Shown one piece after another: positions 8,820-16,743 of a stretch of DNA of 16,743 bases. Under the pieces are notes generated by a model. That model was not told the origin of the DNA. It saw nothing but the letters and a program-made list of their open reading frames with translations, and did not search any database. This stretch comes from CAZEAN01 sp964510225. Lineage in GTDB: Bacteria > Planctomycetota > Planctomycetia > Isosphaerales > Isosphaeraceae. The position numbers were made by a program, and so were the translations under genes. Within the stretch, counting starts at the first letter, position 1. Each line of letters begins with the position of its first letter. Location of the stretch: positions 1 through 16,743 of the forward strand of contig CAZEAN010000125.1 of NCBI GenBank assembly GCA_964510225.1, in the 5' to 3' direction.

Positions 8820-8834
8820 CAGGCTCGAAGCCTG
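8820..8834. repeat. Short perfect palindrome upstream of the sulfatase gene
   Basis: On the minus strand CAGGCT and AGCCTG pair over a 3-base TCG loop. It lies 43 bases before the sulfatase start in the gap after the giant gene. No T run follows. It may be an operator or an RNA hairpin. Confidence 0.35.
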
Positions 8835-8917
8835 ACTGCTTTTCGTTGATAGCAAAGCAGCAAGCTCCGAGCAATGGTCAGCCGATCCTCGGAAGGAACG
8901 TCTCTCCATTTTCAACG

Positions 8918-11900
8918 CTATCGTGAGCGGGCAATCCACTCCGTAGCCACTGCACGGAGATCAGGGTCGGGACTGTTGTCACCCAGGAAGTAATGGTTCT
9001 CGATCCTGCTGATCGTCGATACTAACTCTTGGTGCTGTGGAGCCGGAAAACCGTTCACTCGTTCGATCTCTCGGAGTAGACCAAGGACCGTAAATGGAGT
9101 CATGGGTTCGGGAAGTTGGAATTTCTCGACCTCCACAATTTCTTGCTTCGGTCGGGTCATCACCACCAGGATTACTACACCTACAAGAACCAATCCACCA
9201 AGTGACCACCAAACTGCGGCGAGGTTTCGTTCACCGTACTGCTCTTCAAGATCGACGAGTGACGAGACGGTCACCAGGTCGGCATCATCATAGCGCTGGT
9301 AGATCACCTCCGCATCATCGAGGGTGGTACTTGCAAATTGGAAGTTCGCGGGGATTCCACTCTCGACGTCATCGGCTTCTAAAGTCACGATCCAAGAGCG
9401 CTCGGTGACGACGACATTACCATCGGCCTCCTCATCAAACTTCGAAACCGAGAGCCCTTGATCTTCCGGGCCTGGTTCTGAGTCGCCTCCTTCCTCGTTA
9501 CCCTTGTCTTTGCTTTGGACGATCCGGAATCCTTCGGGATCAAGGTCGAGCATCTCCTCAAAATCGGGGACCAACCCTTGCGCCACTGCTTTGACCTCCA
9601 AGATCAACCGCCCTTCACTTGCTTGACGCTCGTCGAGCGTCTGGGTGATCTGGAGATTCGCGTAGGGTCGTGGTTCATCTCGAGTCCCGGCATCGATCGG
9701 TAGGGCAGGGGACTCGATCGGCAAGATGACATAGCCGGAGGTATCGAGGAAGTCGAGGTCGATCCGGAGTGGCGGGATGGTGTCGACTTCAGGACCTCGG
9801 GCTTCAAGCAAGACATAGGCATAAGGAGTGACACGCCAACCGTATTCCTCGGTCGCTCTCGAATTGACCTTTTCAGACTGAAAGGTGATGGAATGAACAA
9901 CAAACTGTTCGTTCAACGCCTCTCGGGTCGCTTTCTCAAACTTATCGCGGTAGTTTTCGAGGGGGCGACCGTAGTTGTAATAGTAACTAGTCCCGGTGTT
10001 CTGGTTCTGGAGGTAGCGCGTAAACCCACCGGCTTCACGCTCGATCTCAAGTGTATGACGGAGGTCGACGAAGAGGCCGAACGTTTCACCACTCCCAACG
10101 TTCGAAGTACCGTCGACGTGGGTGTCGAGCTTGATCTCCGTCACCAAGTCTCGGTAGTAGTCATAAACCTGCTTTGCTTCACGAGCCTGCTCATGGTCAC
10201 CGACGACCTCGAATCCGGCCTCTAGGTAACGGAACTTGAGAGACGGACTTACCGCGCTCAGCCTAGTGAACAGGGCATTCGCGAACATGTCCAAGTGCCG
10301 TTGTGCTGCTTCTCCCGGAAGCGCCATGATCGCCTCTCGGATCAAGCCAGGCTCTTGTGGAGCAAACTGATGCTCCTCCTTAATCCCACCGAGATCGACC
10401 GCACCGAGGCTCGCTGCAAACCACTGCTGGTAGACCTCAACACTCTCTTCTTCCTCTTTGAGATCGGGGACCTGCTGGGCGTAAGCTTCAGCAGCCGATG
10501 CAAACTCCCCGAGAGCTTCGCGACGCTTCGGTGTAAAAGTGGAGTCGGGCTCAAGCTCTTGGAGATAGTTGTTCAAGTCATGCGCAATCGCCGCTCCGGC
10601 TTGGATCAGTGTATAGTGACCGGGATGATCAACGAGGGCTTCCTGGACCAGGTCCTGGGCCAACCCATAGCCTCGCATCACCTCAGCGCGAATGTCGCGT
10701 TCCCGTCGCCTCGTCTTGGCGTTCTCCTGTGTTGCCGGTAATCTCCAGATGCTCGCCAGGTTCGTCCTCATCTGCTGAACCAGCATCGCGAGCGTTTTGG
10801 GCTCGAGCGCATCGATCGAGCCAAAAACTTCCTCTAGGACGTCAATCCGGTAAACCTCTGCATCACTATGGCAGGCCGTAAAAGCTCTTGTAAGGAGAGT
10901 CTCGTCGAGGTCCTCAAGCTGAAGCTGATTGAGCCGATCAACCCACTTGGTGAGTTCTTTCAGGTTTCGTTCTTGTTTCGAGCGGGTCAGCGGGATACTC
11001 TCGGCCCTCCGCTCGTAGCCGTACATAAAGACATAGGGGTTGGTGTAACTCCGTGCCGTGTCTGGATCGTGATTTCGGGTCCAAACTCGGAGAAACTCCT
11101 CGGCGAGTTCAGTCGCACGTTCGGCACTTGATTCAGCGAGTTGCTCGATGAACGGAAACGCGTCGGTTTCTTCACCGACTTTGAGCAAGAGCTGGGCAGT
11201 CACTGTCGCGAACTTCGGCACTAACGAATCATCGACGTAGGAAAGCCAGTCTTCGCCCGGACGGACCTCAAGAACCTCATCCGTCCGAAGCGCCAACGGC
11301 ATGTTCCGGTTTTGCGACTGCATCTGCACCTGGTTTGGATCATTAAATGCACGAGAGTAATAGATGTTTCCAAAGGTGTCGCGCATCATCCGCGGACCGA
11401 GGCTCGTCGAGCGATCGTAGCGTTGCGAGTGCTCGGCCTCGGCGAGCCAGGCAATCGCAAGAAGCTCGAGGGATCCCCCCCAGTCAGAGGCGTGTTCTCC
11501 CATCGCCTTCAATAAGGCATTGACTGCTTGTTGTTGTAATTCGAGAGCACGGAGGCGGAAGGATGGATCCCGAGGTTTTGTTTGGAGCCCTTGAGACGAG
11601 GCTCGACCGATCGCAGCGATAATCTCCATGCCGCGCTCGGGACGTTCGGTAAAGCTCTCTTCGAGCCAGCGGGCACCCAGTTCCTCACGAACCCTCGGAG
11701 CTAACTCCACAGCGCGGGTGAGTGCTTCTGTTTTCTCGGCTTCGTCGACTTCACCTGCTGCGAGTACCGCCTGAGTGACCTCCCAAGCGCGTTCCAAATA
11801 CTCAGCAGTCTGCTCCTTTGCGTTAAGGGCAATGTAGTACCGAGAGAGCAAGTTCAAGGCTTCGCGATCGTTCTCTTCTTCTGCCTTCTCGACCGTCGGG

Positions 11901-12976
11901 AGGAAGCTTCCTGATTCGATAATGCTTCCCGAAGCGATCAAGATTCTAGCGATCTGTCGATCGGTGAGGATCCGCTCCTCTTCCGGAAGTTCGCGTTCAA
12001 TCTGAACGGCGTCGAGGAACCCTTCGATAGCCTTACCCTGACTCACAGCCAACGAAACGAGACGCCCAAGGCTACTGATGAGTGCCTCATCGATTTCGAG
12101 AGGTGCAATTCGAATCAGTGCCAAGATGTCGTTATGAGCGATCACGTTCTTTTCCATGAACTGTGGATTGACTCGAATCGGTGCTCTTGCAACCCCCGCG
12201 TTGAGCATCTCTGCTGTAATCGTCGTACTCGATGTCCGAGGAGCGTTCGGTAACACCTGGAGTAACCGCGTATAGAGAGCATCGCACTCATCTTCTTCCA
12301 TCGAATCCAGAAGCTCGCCAACCTGTTCCCAACGTCCTAGCGTGACAGCGCGCTGGAACCTCTCTAAGAACTTGTCAAATTCAGGATCCTCGACCGTTGT
12401 GTTGGTCGTGGTCACTGTCGCGTTGGTGACACGTGCTGCCTCAAGCTGTTGCAGATTGGCAGGATCGAAATCGGGAGGCAATTCACTCTTAACCAAGACA
12501 TCTTCACTAATAGATATTGCGGCCTGATCTTCGGTTGGTTTCGTTGGAGAGTCGCTGGGAGTCTCCGTTGGCTCGTCGCTCGGATCTTCTGCTTCCGATT
12601 CTGGCTGAGGCTCTGGCTCGGACCAAGTTCTGAGAATGGTGGAAGGTCGGCGGTCGACGGTCAATCGCTGGATCTTTTGAAGTCGGGCCTGCTTCTTTTG
12701 AGCCTCAAGTGATTCCTCTGCATCAATACTCGAGGTCTCCGGTCCACTTGCGGGCGACGCGAAGAGTTCATTGGTTGTGTCGGGGATAGCAACGGTGTTC
12801 TCCTGCGCTGATACCTCAAAAACTCCCCTCACACTTGAATTCGCAGGTTGGAGCGGAGTCGCTCGGATCGTCAGTGTGCTCGCACGTTGTTGCGCATGCA
12901 GCTCTGCTTGGGGTAACAATCCAGTGAGTAGCGTAAAGCAGGCGAGCGCGAAGATCCGGGATCGAGAGTTCATCAT
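8918..12976 (-). CDS. Giant exported Bat-locus protein with helical repeats, beta region and C-terminal membrane anchor
   Basis: I do not recognise a named family. From ATG 12976 it has 1352 residues; ATG 12973 is an equal alternative. A signal peptide (about 1-28, ending AELHA) begins there; the open frame reaches 13132, but that extension would bury the signal. No Shine-Dalgarno site is visible. A Pro/Glu/Ser-rich linker (about 118-150) leads into a long alpha-helical stretch (about 160-940) with TPR-like helix pairs. A beta-rich region follows (about 948-1250), containing LILEVKAVAQGLVPDFEE and an acidic loop near 1157-1176. One membrane helix (about 1254-1273) and a 79-residue, probably cytoplasmic tail end it. 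BatD proteins share this order of exported beta domains, C-terminal helix and short tail, and the gene follows BatA, BatB and BatC-like genes, so I infer a BatD-position partner of the VWA proteins. Homology to BatD is not shown. Confidence 0.85.
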   Translation of the reverse strand: MMNSRSRIFALACFTLLTGLLPQAELHAQQRASTLTIRATPLQPANSSVRGVFEVSAQENTVAIPDTTNELFASPASGPETSSIDAEESLEAQKKQARLQKIQRLTVDRRPSTILRTWSEPEPQPESEAEDPSDEPTETPSDSPTKPTEDQAAISISEDVLVKSELPPDFDPANLQQLEAARVTNATVTTTNTTVEDPEFDKFLERFQRAVTLGRWEQVGELLDSMEEDECDALYTRLLQVLPNAPRTSSTTITAEMLNAGVARAPIRVNPQFMEKNVIAHNDILALIRIAPLEIDEALISSLGRLVSLAVSQGKAIEGFLDAVQIERELPEEERILTDRQIARILIASGSIIESGSFLPTVEKAEEENDREALNLLSRYYIALNAKEQTAEYLERAWEVTQAVLAAGEVDEAEKTEALTRAVELAPRVREELGARWLEESFTERPERGMEIIAAIGRASSQGLQTKPRDPSFRLRALELQQQAVNALLKAMGEHASDWGGSLELLAIAWLAEAEHSQRYDRSTSLGPRMMRDTFGNIYYSRAFNDPNQVQMQSQNRNMPLALRTDEVLEVRPGEDWLSYVDDSLVPKFATVTAQLLLKVGEETDAFPFIEQLAESSAERATELAEEFLRVWTRNHDPDTARSYTNPYVFMYGYERRAESIPLTRSKQERNLKELTKWVDRLNQLQLEDLDETLLTRAFTACHSDAEVYRIDVLEEVFGSIDALEPKTLAMLVQQMRTNLASIWRLPATQENAKTRRRERDIRAEVMRGYGLAQDLVQEALVDHPGHYTLIQAGAAIAHDLNNYLQELEPDSTFTPKRREALGEFASAAEAYAQQVPDLKEEEESVEVYQQWFAASLGAVDLGGIKEEHQFAPQEPGLIREAIMALPGEAAQRHLDMFANALFTRLSAVSPSLKFRYLEAGFEVVGDHEQAREAKQVYDYYRDLVTEIKLDTHVDGTSNVGSGETFGLFVDLRHTLEIEREAGGFTRYLQNQNTGTSYYYNYGRPLENYRDKFEKATREALNEQFVVHSITFQSEKVNSRATEEYGWRVTPYAYVLLEARGPEVDTIPPLRIDLDFLDTSGYVILPIESPALPIDAGTRDEPRPYANLQITQTLDERQASEGRLILEVKAVAQGLVPDFEEMLDLDPEGFRIVQSKDKGNEEGGDSEPGPEDQGLSVSKFDEEADGNVVVTERSWIVTLEADDVESGIPANFQFASTTLDDAEVIYQRYDDADLVTVSSLVDLEEQYGERNLAAVWWSLGGLVLVGVVILVVMTRPKQEIVEVEKFQLPEPMTPFTVLGLLREIERVNGFPAPQHQELVSTISRIENHYFLGDNSPDPDLRAVATEWIARSR

Positions 12977-13336
12977 GGTGCTATCAGTGGTTTGAGGGAT
13001 CTCTGATCGGTGTTGGATCGAATGGTGCGATCTATGCGAGAGGACGGTAGGAATCAGTGTGGAGCTGTGTCCAACGAGGCGCGGACGAGCGTACAAATGA
13101 CTTTTGCATCGGTAGCCCAACGACCGTTGCAAGCATCCTGGAGATCAAGTTGCGAGTAAATCCGTTCTCGATTGGCTCAGGTGGGATCGTTCAGTGATCT
13201 CTTCCGATTTCCCTGATAAACGCAATTGATAAAGGAATGACAGATATCAAACGAGTGTTTCAGTCTTGGAAGACACGGAGGCAAACGGAGAGTGCCTTCC
13301 AGGACACCAGTATTGGTTCCAAACATATTCCGATGC
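12977..13336. other. 360-base intergenic gap inside the Bat-like locus
   Basis: This gap lies between the BatC-like gene and the start of the giant gene, both on the minus strand. I see no convincing small gene, terminator or promoter. Near 13212-13233 the heptamer TGATAAA occurs twice in direct orientation. A long-armed, imperfect inverted repeat brings together 13264-13272 and 13294-13303, again without a T run. The gap is long for a tight operon, so a separate promoter for the giant gene is possible. Confidence 0.4.
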
Positions 13337-14065
13337 TTACGAACCGGAACCATCAGGGGCCGGGCCAGAGCTAGCGCCTCGGGCATCCTGCTCACCTTGA
13401 GACTTCCCCTTCTTCTTGCCGTCGCCAGGCTTCTTACCCTTCCCTTGGCAATCCCCACTGCAGCACCCTTGGCATTGCTTCGGAAGGTCGAGTCCTTCGA
13501 GTTCACCTAGATCCATCCGTGCCAGTCGGATGGCACTTTCGAGGTCTTCGAGGTGACGCTCAGCAGTCTCCTGATCACCATCCGCTTCGGCATGTTCGGC
13601 GAGGAGGGTGTAGGTTTGCCGGGCTGCTTCGATCTCCGGTTCCCACTCTTCACGACCGAACCCTTCCAGCCGCATCAGCCAAGTGACGTAATACTGAGTA
13701 TTTGCCAAGGCTTCCCGCGCTTCGTTGAGTAAACCGGCGTCAGCGTTGGGATCGGCCTTCATTTCCTCGACCAGCGTTTCGAGGTCAAGATGGGCATCGG
13801 GAAGGTTGGATGCGTTGAGGTTGGCTTTCGCCCGTTCCAGTCGAATCCGTCGGGCATCCGATTCGTGATCGTCGGGTAGCAAGTTGAGCGCGTCGGTGTA
13901 GTACTTCGAGGCTTCAGCGTAATCACCCTCGACGACACGTTCGTCAGCGTACGCCAACGTTCGTGCAACGTCATCGAGCGCGAGTTGATCCTGCCCAGGC
14001 CCGTAGTGATACGCCCCGGCGATTACCGGAATCATCAACCATCCCACAATGGCGAGCGTTCGCAT
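13337..14065 (-). CDS. BatC-like TPR protein with cysteine cluster and Lys/Gly-rich tail
   Basis: This 242-residue protein starts at ATG 14065 with GGAGGG four bases upstream. Residues 1-18 are a signal peptide or anchor. A TPR unit occupies about 34-66 (GDYAEASKYYTDALNLLPDD) and more helical pairs run to about 190. The tail is striking: QCQGCCSGDCQGKGKK (197-212) has four Cys in ten residues (198, 201, 202, 206), followed by a lysine/glycine-rich and then a serine/proline/glycine-rich stretch. BatC proteins are short TPR proteins encoded beside BatA and BatB, so the position supports a BatC-like adaptor role; the Cys cluster is not part of that definition. It could bind metal or form disulfides outside the cytoplasm; this is inference. 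A 174-base gap separates it from the BatB-like gene. Confidence 0.85.
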   Translation of the reverse strand: MRTLAIVGWLMIPVIAGAYHYGPGQDQLALDDVARTLAYADERVVEGDYAEASKYYTDALNLLPDDHESDARRIRLERAKANLNASNLPDAHLDLETLVEEMKADPNADAGLLNEAREALANTQYYVTWLMRLEGFGREEWEPEIEAARQTYTLLAEHAEADGDQETAERHLEDLESAIRLARMDLGELEGLDLPKQCQGCCSGDCQGKGKKPGDGKKKGKSQGEQDARGASSGPAPDGSGS

Positions 14066-14069
14066 CAGT

Positions 14070-14075
14070 CCCTCC
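14070..14075 (-). promoter_or_regulatory. Strong Shine-Dalgarno site of the BatC-like gene
   Basis: On the minus strand this reads GGAGGG, four bases before ATG 14065. It is the best ribosome binding site in the Bat-like operon and makes the start secure. Confidence 0.7.
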
Positions 14076-14239
14076 GAATCATCAAATGGGGTTGAGGTCC
14101 GCAGACCAAGCTAACAAAACAACGCAGGGGAGAGGTCAGACAAGTGTCCTCGATTCTATCGACCTGAAGAACGGACGAAAACACCGAATTCTTGCGGCGC
14201 TGAACGTCGACTACATCCGAGCGTTAAGAACAGTGTGTG

Positions 14240-15304
14240 TTAGCGGACTGATCCGATCGGTTCACGATTGGGCGACGAGGGCAACGGAGGCTCGGTCCTG
14301 TTGGACCGCTCACGGCTCCGCCACCGGATAGGTTGGTCAGCGATTCGTACTCCTGGTTGCCAACGTGTACCGGCATAGTGGAGGAGGACTGGAAGAAACC
14401 CGAGCCCCAAGGCTCCGATCGCAGTAGCCATCAAGGCATACTCGCGGCGAGTGAGCCGCTCGAACGGGCTTGTTTCCGGGATCAGGGTTAACCGGGTAAC
14501 CAGATCCGTCGGTACGTGGCGTTCGTTGGCGTCGTGATAGACGCCGTCGATCCGAGCGGCCACTTGGCGGAGGGTCGAGGCATCTTGTCGGGATTGGCCG
14601 CCATCGATGAACGAGCCAGTCCTGGGGTCGCCGATACCAAGCACAAGGACCTCGGAGATCGAGGCTGGCATGGTCGGCATCCCAGTCGCAGGAACAGTGT
14701 CCCCGTCAGTTAGAATGATCATCGAGGCCGTCCGAGGGACCCAGGGCTGGGCTAGCCGGGCCGCTTCTTCCAAGCCCTGGAAGAGATCGGTCTTGCCGGG
14801 GCTGAAGGCATGGTGCATCGGAAGATCACTCAAGATATTCCGGACGACGTCGAGGTCCTTGGTTTCCTCGACTACCGGAATCGCGCTTGTGTAACAGGCA
14901 ATCACTGAAACGAGATATTGATCCATCTGGGCCCGTTTGAAGACGGAGCCGAGGACTTCAGCAGCGCGACGCATCCGTGGCTGGTCCCCCTCAACACCGG
15001 CGTCTTCAAGCCGCATCGATGGAGAAACATCAAGAACGACCACGAGGTGTCGCCGTTCGTCGTTGGGTACCTGTTCGGCACGACGGATCTTAGGTGGTTG
15101 GATGAGGAGGGTCGTAAGCCCCCAGGCGAGTAAGGCCGCCGAGGCAATCCGAATGATCCCACTGAATTGTCCGATCGGCCCAGGTCGTCCGGCAGGTCCA
15201 AACGCAAGCCGTGCTAAGTGTCTTGAACGTCGAGCATGGAGGAGTTCGCCACCAGCGACGAGTAAGGCGACTCCAGCTGCCACTATTTCTGCGATCATTA
15301 CCAT
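14240..15304 (-). CDS. BatB-like von Willebrand factor A membrane protein
   Basis: Second of two adjacent VWA proteins. In 354 residues it has hydrophobic segments at about 4-22 and 47-68, a VWA domain (about 85-275) and a membrane helix at about 289-310. The metal-ion-dependent adhesion site is intact: DVSPS (Asp92, Ser94, Ser96), Thr172 in GKTDLFQG, and Asp200 in LTDGD. This layout is that of BatA/BatB proteins. The C-terminal 44 residues are basic and proline-rich, with no recognised domain. ATG 15304 has GAGG eight bases upstream (15313-15316). An alternative ATG at 15298 overlaps the preceding TAA stop as TAATG but lacks a well-spaced site. Either way the gene overlaps its upstream neighbour, indicating translational coupling. 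Bat proteins were named for aerotolerance in Bacteroides; their biochemical role is unclear. Confidence 0.9.
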   Translation of the reverse strand: MVMIAEIVAAGVALLVAGGELLHARRSRHLARLAFGPAGRPGPIGQFSGIIRIASAALLAWGLTTLLIQPPKIRRAEQVPNDERRHLVVVLDVSPSMRLEDAGVEGDQPRMRRAAEVLGSVFKRAQMDQYLVSVIACYTSAIPVVEETKDLDVVRNILSDLPMHHAFSPGKTDLFQGLEEAARLAQPWVPRTASMIILTDGDTVPATGMPTMPASISEVLVLGIGDPRTGSFIDGGQSRQDASTLRQVAARIDGVYHDANERHVPTDLVTRLTLIPETSPFERLTRREYALMATAIGALGLGFLPVLLHYAGTRWQPGVRIADQPIRWRSRERSNRTEPPLPSSPNREPIGSVR

Positions 15305-16251
15305 GGGGTGTACCTCAGTCCGTAGGAGGCAAAGCCGGCAACACCAAGGATTGAAAGCCCAGCAATACAGAAAGGTACGAAGTGATCTGCGGTCTCGGCA
15401 GCCGTTTTCTCAAGCCTCGCTGGTTTCATGGCATCGATCCGACGGAAGACCGCCTTCATACCTTCCTCGTCCCCTGGTTCGAAGACCTCACCACCGGTCA
15501 GCCTGGTGAGGTTGACGATTGAATCGGGCGGGCTCGTGCCACCAATATGAATCGCATAGATCGAGATCTCACTGTCAGTGAGATCTTGTGCGAGTTGGAG
15601 ATCATTTCCGTTGCCAAGGTCGGAACTGTAGCCATCCGAAACCAGGATGATCATCCTATCTCCTTCCTCGCGGTCTTCGAGGACTCTCTTGCACGCCATG
15701 ACCGCCTTGCCAATCTCCGTTCCACCAAACCAGGGTGGGGCGACTTCTGGCCTCATGAACGGTGTAGCACATCGAATCGCCGACGCATCATTGGTCAAGG
15801 GGACCCAGTGCAGGAAGCTGTTGCCAAAAAACGTCAGTCCGAAAGCATCCCCCTCACGGATCTCGAGAAACTCATCAATCGCGGCCATGGAGGCATCGTA
15901 ACGCGTCCCATCTCCCATCGACGCCGTCATACTTGCCGAAATGTCGACGGCAAACTGGATGTTGGTTAGTACCCTCTTACTCTTTGGTTCACCGAGTTGC
16001 TGTGGTCCCGCGAGGATCAGGATCGCGATCGCAAGCGTCAAGGCCGGCATTGACTCTGCTAGATTGATCAAGAACGCCCAACCACTACCCGAACGTTGGC
16101 GACCATGGTCGAGCGGTAAGATCACCCGACGTCCTGGCCTCCGCCAGACCCAACGGAGGAGGACCAGTGGAACGACGAGAAGAATCAGGACCGCAGGATA
16201 AGCAAAGGTGAGGTTGAGGCCAAACACAGTGTTAGACTCGCTTCCCTGCAT
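15298..16251 (-). CDS. BatA-like von Willebrand factor A membrane protein
   Basis: First of the VWA pair; 317 residues from ATG 16251. The frame also offers a TTG at 16263, but neither has a clear Shine-Dalgarno site, so I take the ATG. Two N-terminal helices (about 16-34 and 63-82) precede the VWA domain (about 95-275), and a third helix (291-311) closes the protein, the standard BatA layout. The metal site is complete: DISAS (Asp103, Ser105, Ser107), Thr179 in GGTEIG, and Asp206 in VSDG. The start overlaps the preceding gene by 20 bases and the end overlaps the BatB-like gene by 1-7 bases, so the three genes are almost certainly one transcript. A signalling or chaperone-like role with a MoxR ATPase is typical of such loci; that ATPase gene would lie beyond the right edge. 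Confidence 0.92.
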   Translation of the reverse strand: MQGSESNTVFGLNLTFAYPAVLILLVVPLVLLRWVWRRPGRRVILPLDHGRQRSGSGWAFLINLAESMPALTLAIAILILAGPQQLGEPKSKRVLTNIQFAVDISASMTASMGDGTRYDASMAAIDEFLEIREGDAFGLTFFGNSFLHWVPLTNDASAIRCATPFMRPEVAPPWFGGTEIGKAVMACKRVLEDREEGDRMIILVSDGYSSDLGNGNDLQLAQDLTDSEISIYAIHIGGTSPPDSIVNLTRLTGGEVFEPGDEEGMKAVFRRIDAMKPARLEKTAAETADHFVPFCIAGLSILGVAGFASYGLRYTPW

Positions 16252-16708
16252 GGGATGGAACAAGAGTAGTCTCGGTATCCAAGGCGTCGGCTGGGATATC
16301 TCGATAAGGCATGAGTAGTTCGGTTACATTGATCGCCTGGCCGGCCGTACCGGGTGGTTTGTGCAGCCAATCTTCAAGCTGACGGACAACAGGCCCCGCA
16401 TCTTCGTGCGTTCTCAGAATCGCCGCAGCCTCTGCTGGTGGAAGCGATTCGAGCCCGAGCTTCCGACGCCAATATCCAAGGATTAAGCGCTCAAGTTCTG
16501 CCAAGCCTGCTGGATCTAAATTATTCTCGATCGCTGCTTCCACCATCGGTCGGAGCCGCTCGGCGAGGGTCAATGGTCGGTCGGCGGCCGCTCCCTGGCT
16601 AGATCGGCGTCGGGAAGGACCACCGAAGAGCAACCAACCGAGGACCAGGATCCAAACCACGGTCCCGCCGAATAAAAATGCCCGATAACCACAGCGTCTA
16701 GGAGACAC
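16232..16708 (-). CDS. Small single-pass membrane protein at the head of the visible Bat-like operon (DUF4381-like?)
   Basis: This 158-residue protein has one membrane helix (about 9-28) after a basic start and then a soluble helical domain with YWRRKLGLESLPPAEAAAIL and RQLEDWL (about 78-115). Its position, just before BatA- and BatB-like genes, and its size fit the DUF4381 proteins of Bat loci, but I cannot confirm that family by eye. The start is GTG 16708; in frame there is only a stop (16730-16732) seven codons further upstream, and no ATG. No Shine-Dalgarno site is seen, which suits translational coupling to an upstream gene. One other frame is open from the right edge to a TAG at 16698-16700 and could be the end of a DUF58 gene overlapping this start; too little is visible to say. 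Confidence 0.75.
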   Translation of the reverse strand: MSPRRCGYRAFLFGGTVVWILVLGWLLFGGPSRRRSSQGAAADRPLTLAERLRPMVEAAIENNLDPAGLAELERLILGYWRRKLGLESLPPAEAAAILRTHEDAGPVVRQLEDWLHKPPGTAGQAINVTELLMPYRDIPADALDTETTLVPSHAGKRV

Positions 16709-16743
16709 AAGAGAGATCAGAGAATACGGTTAAATCTAACCCT

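Noticed and set aside
8778..8939. Longer sulfatase start at 8939
   Set aside because: It would overlap the giant gene and put 54 residues before the signal peptide. GGAAGG at 8786-8791 fits the 8777 start.
10295..10741. 148-residue plus-strand open frame inside the giant gene
   Set aside because: It is antisense to a well-supported coding region, with a composition typical of reverse-complement translation.
12977..13132. N-terminal extension of the giant Bat-locus protein (start at 13132)
   Set aside because: The extra 52 residues are not hydrophobic and would bury a clear signal peptide that begins at 12976.
13201..13240. A promoter or CRISPR-like repeat around the doubled TGATAAA
   Set aside because: There are only two short copies, unequal in flank, and no consensus -35/-10 pair on either strand. 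No array is present anywhere in the window.
13177..13506. 109-residue minus-strand open frame crossing the BatC-like 3' end
   Set aside because: Two-thirds of it is an out-of-frame shadow of the BatC-like gene. Its product has no domain or repeats, and it lacks a supported start.

Overview
The window looks like a piece of a bacterial chromosome from the Planctomycetota. This rests on gene content rather than a marker gene: an aerotolerance-type (Bat) VWA operon containing a very large exported protein, a second very large TPR protein, and a secreted sulfatase next to a secreted PhoD-type phosphatase. Several genes have clear Shine-Dalgarno sites and others have none. I cannot fix class or genus. 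No RNA genes, insertion sequences, phage genes or CRISPR arrays were seen.

Left part, plus strand (1-7240). The window opens inside aroC, whose C-terminal third runs to 533 and is followed by a probable terminator. A 279-base gap carries a possible promoter and an 8-bp hairpin. It leads into a 1449-residue membrane-anchored TPR protein (813-5162), which ends at a strong intrinsic terminator (5211-5250). Next is a secreted PhoD-family metallophosphatase (5399-7240).

Right part, minus strand, read from 16743 down to 7344. A small single-pass membrane protein (16708-16232) overlaps a BatA-like VWA protein (16251-15298), which overlaps a BatB-like VWA protein (15304-14240). A short BatC-like TPR protein with a cysteine cluster follows (14065-13337). 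After a 360-base gap comes a 1352-residue exported protein with a C-terminal membrane helix (12976-8918), then a secreted sulfatase (8777-7344). The sulfatase and the phosphatase converge on a roughly 100-base gap. The part of the Bat operon upstream of the small membrane protein (normally MoxR ATPase and DUF58) lies beyond the right edge.

How the genes may work together. Two VWA proteins with intact MIDAS motifs, a small membrane partner, a TPR adaptor and a giant exported partner with a transmembrane anchor fit one envelope-associated complex, with the giant protein in the topological position of BatD. Its primary function is not known from sequence. The sulfatase lies downstream on the same strand but has its own ribosome binding site and a 140-base leader, so its membership of the operon is uncertain. 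The most unusual parts of the window are the giant Bat-locus protein, the cysteine/lysine-rich tail of the TPR adaptor, and the 1449-residue anchored TPR protein.
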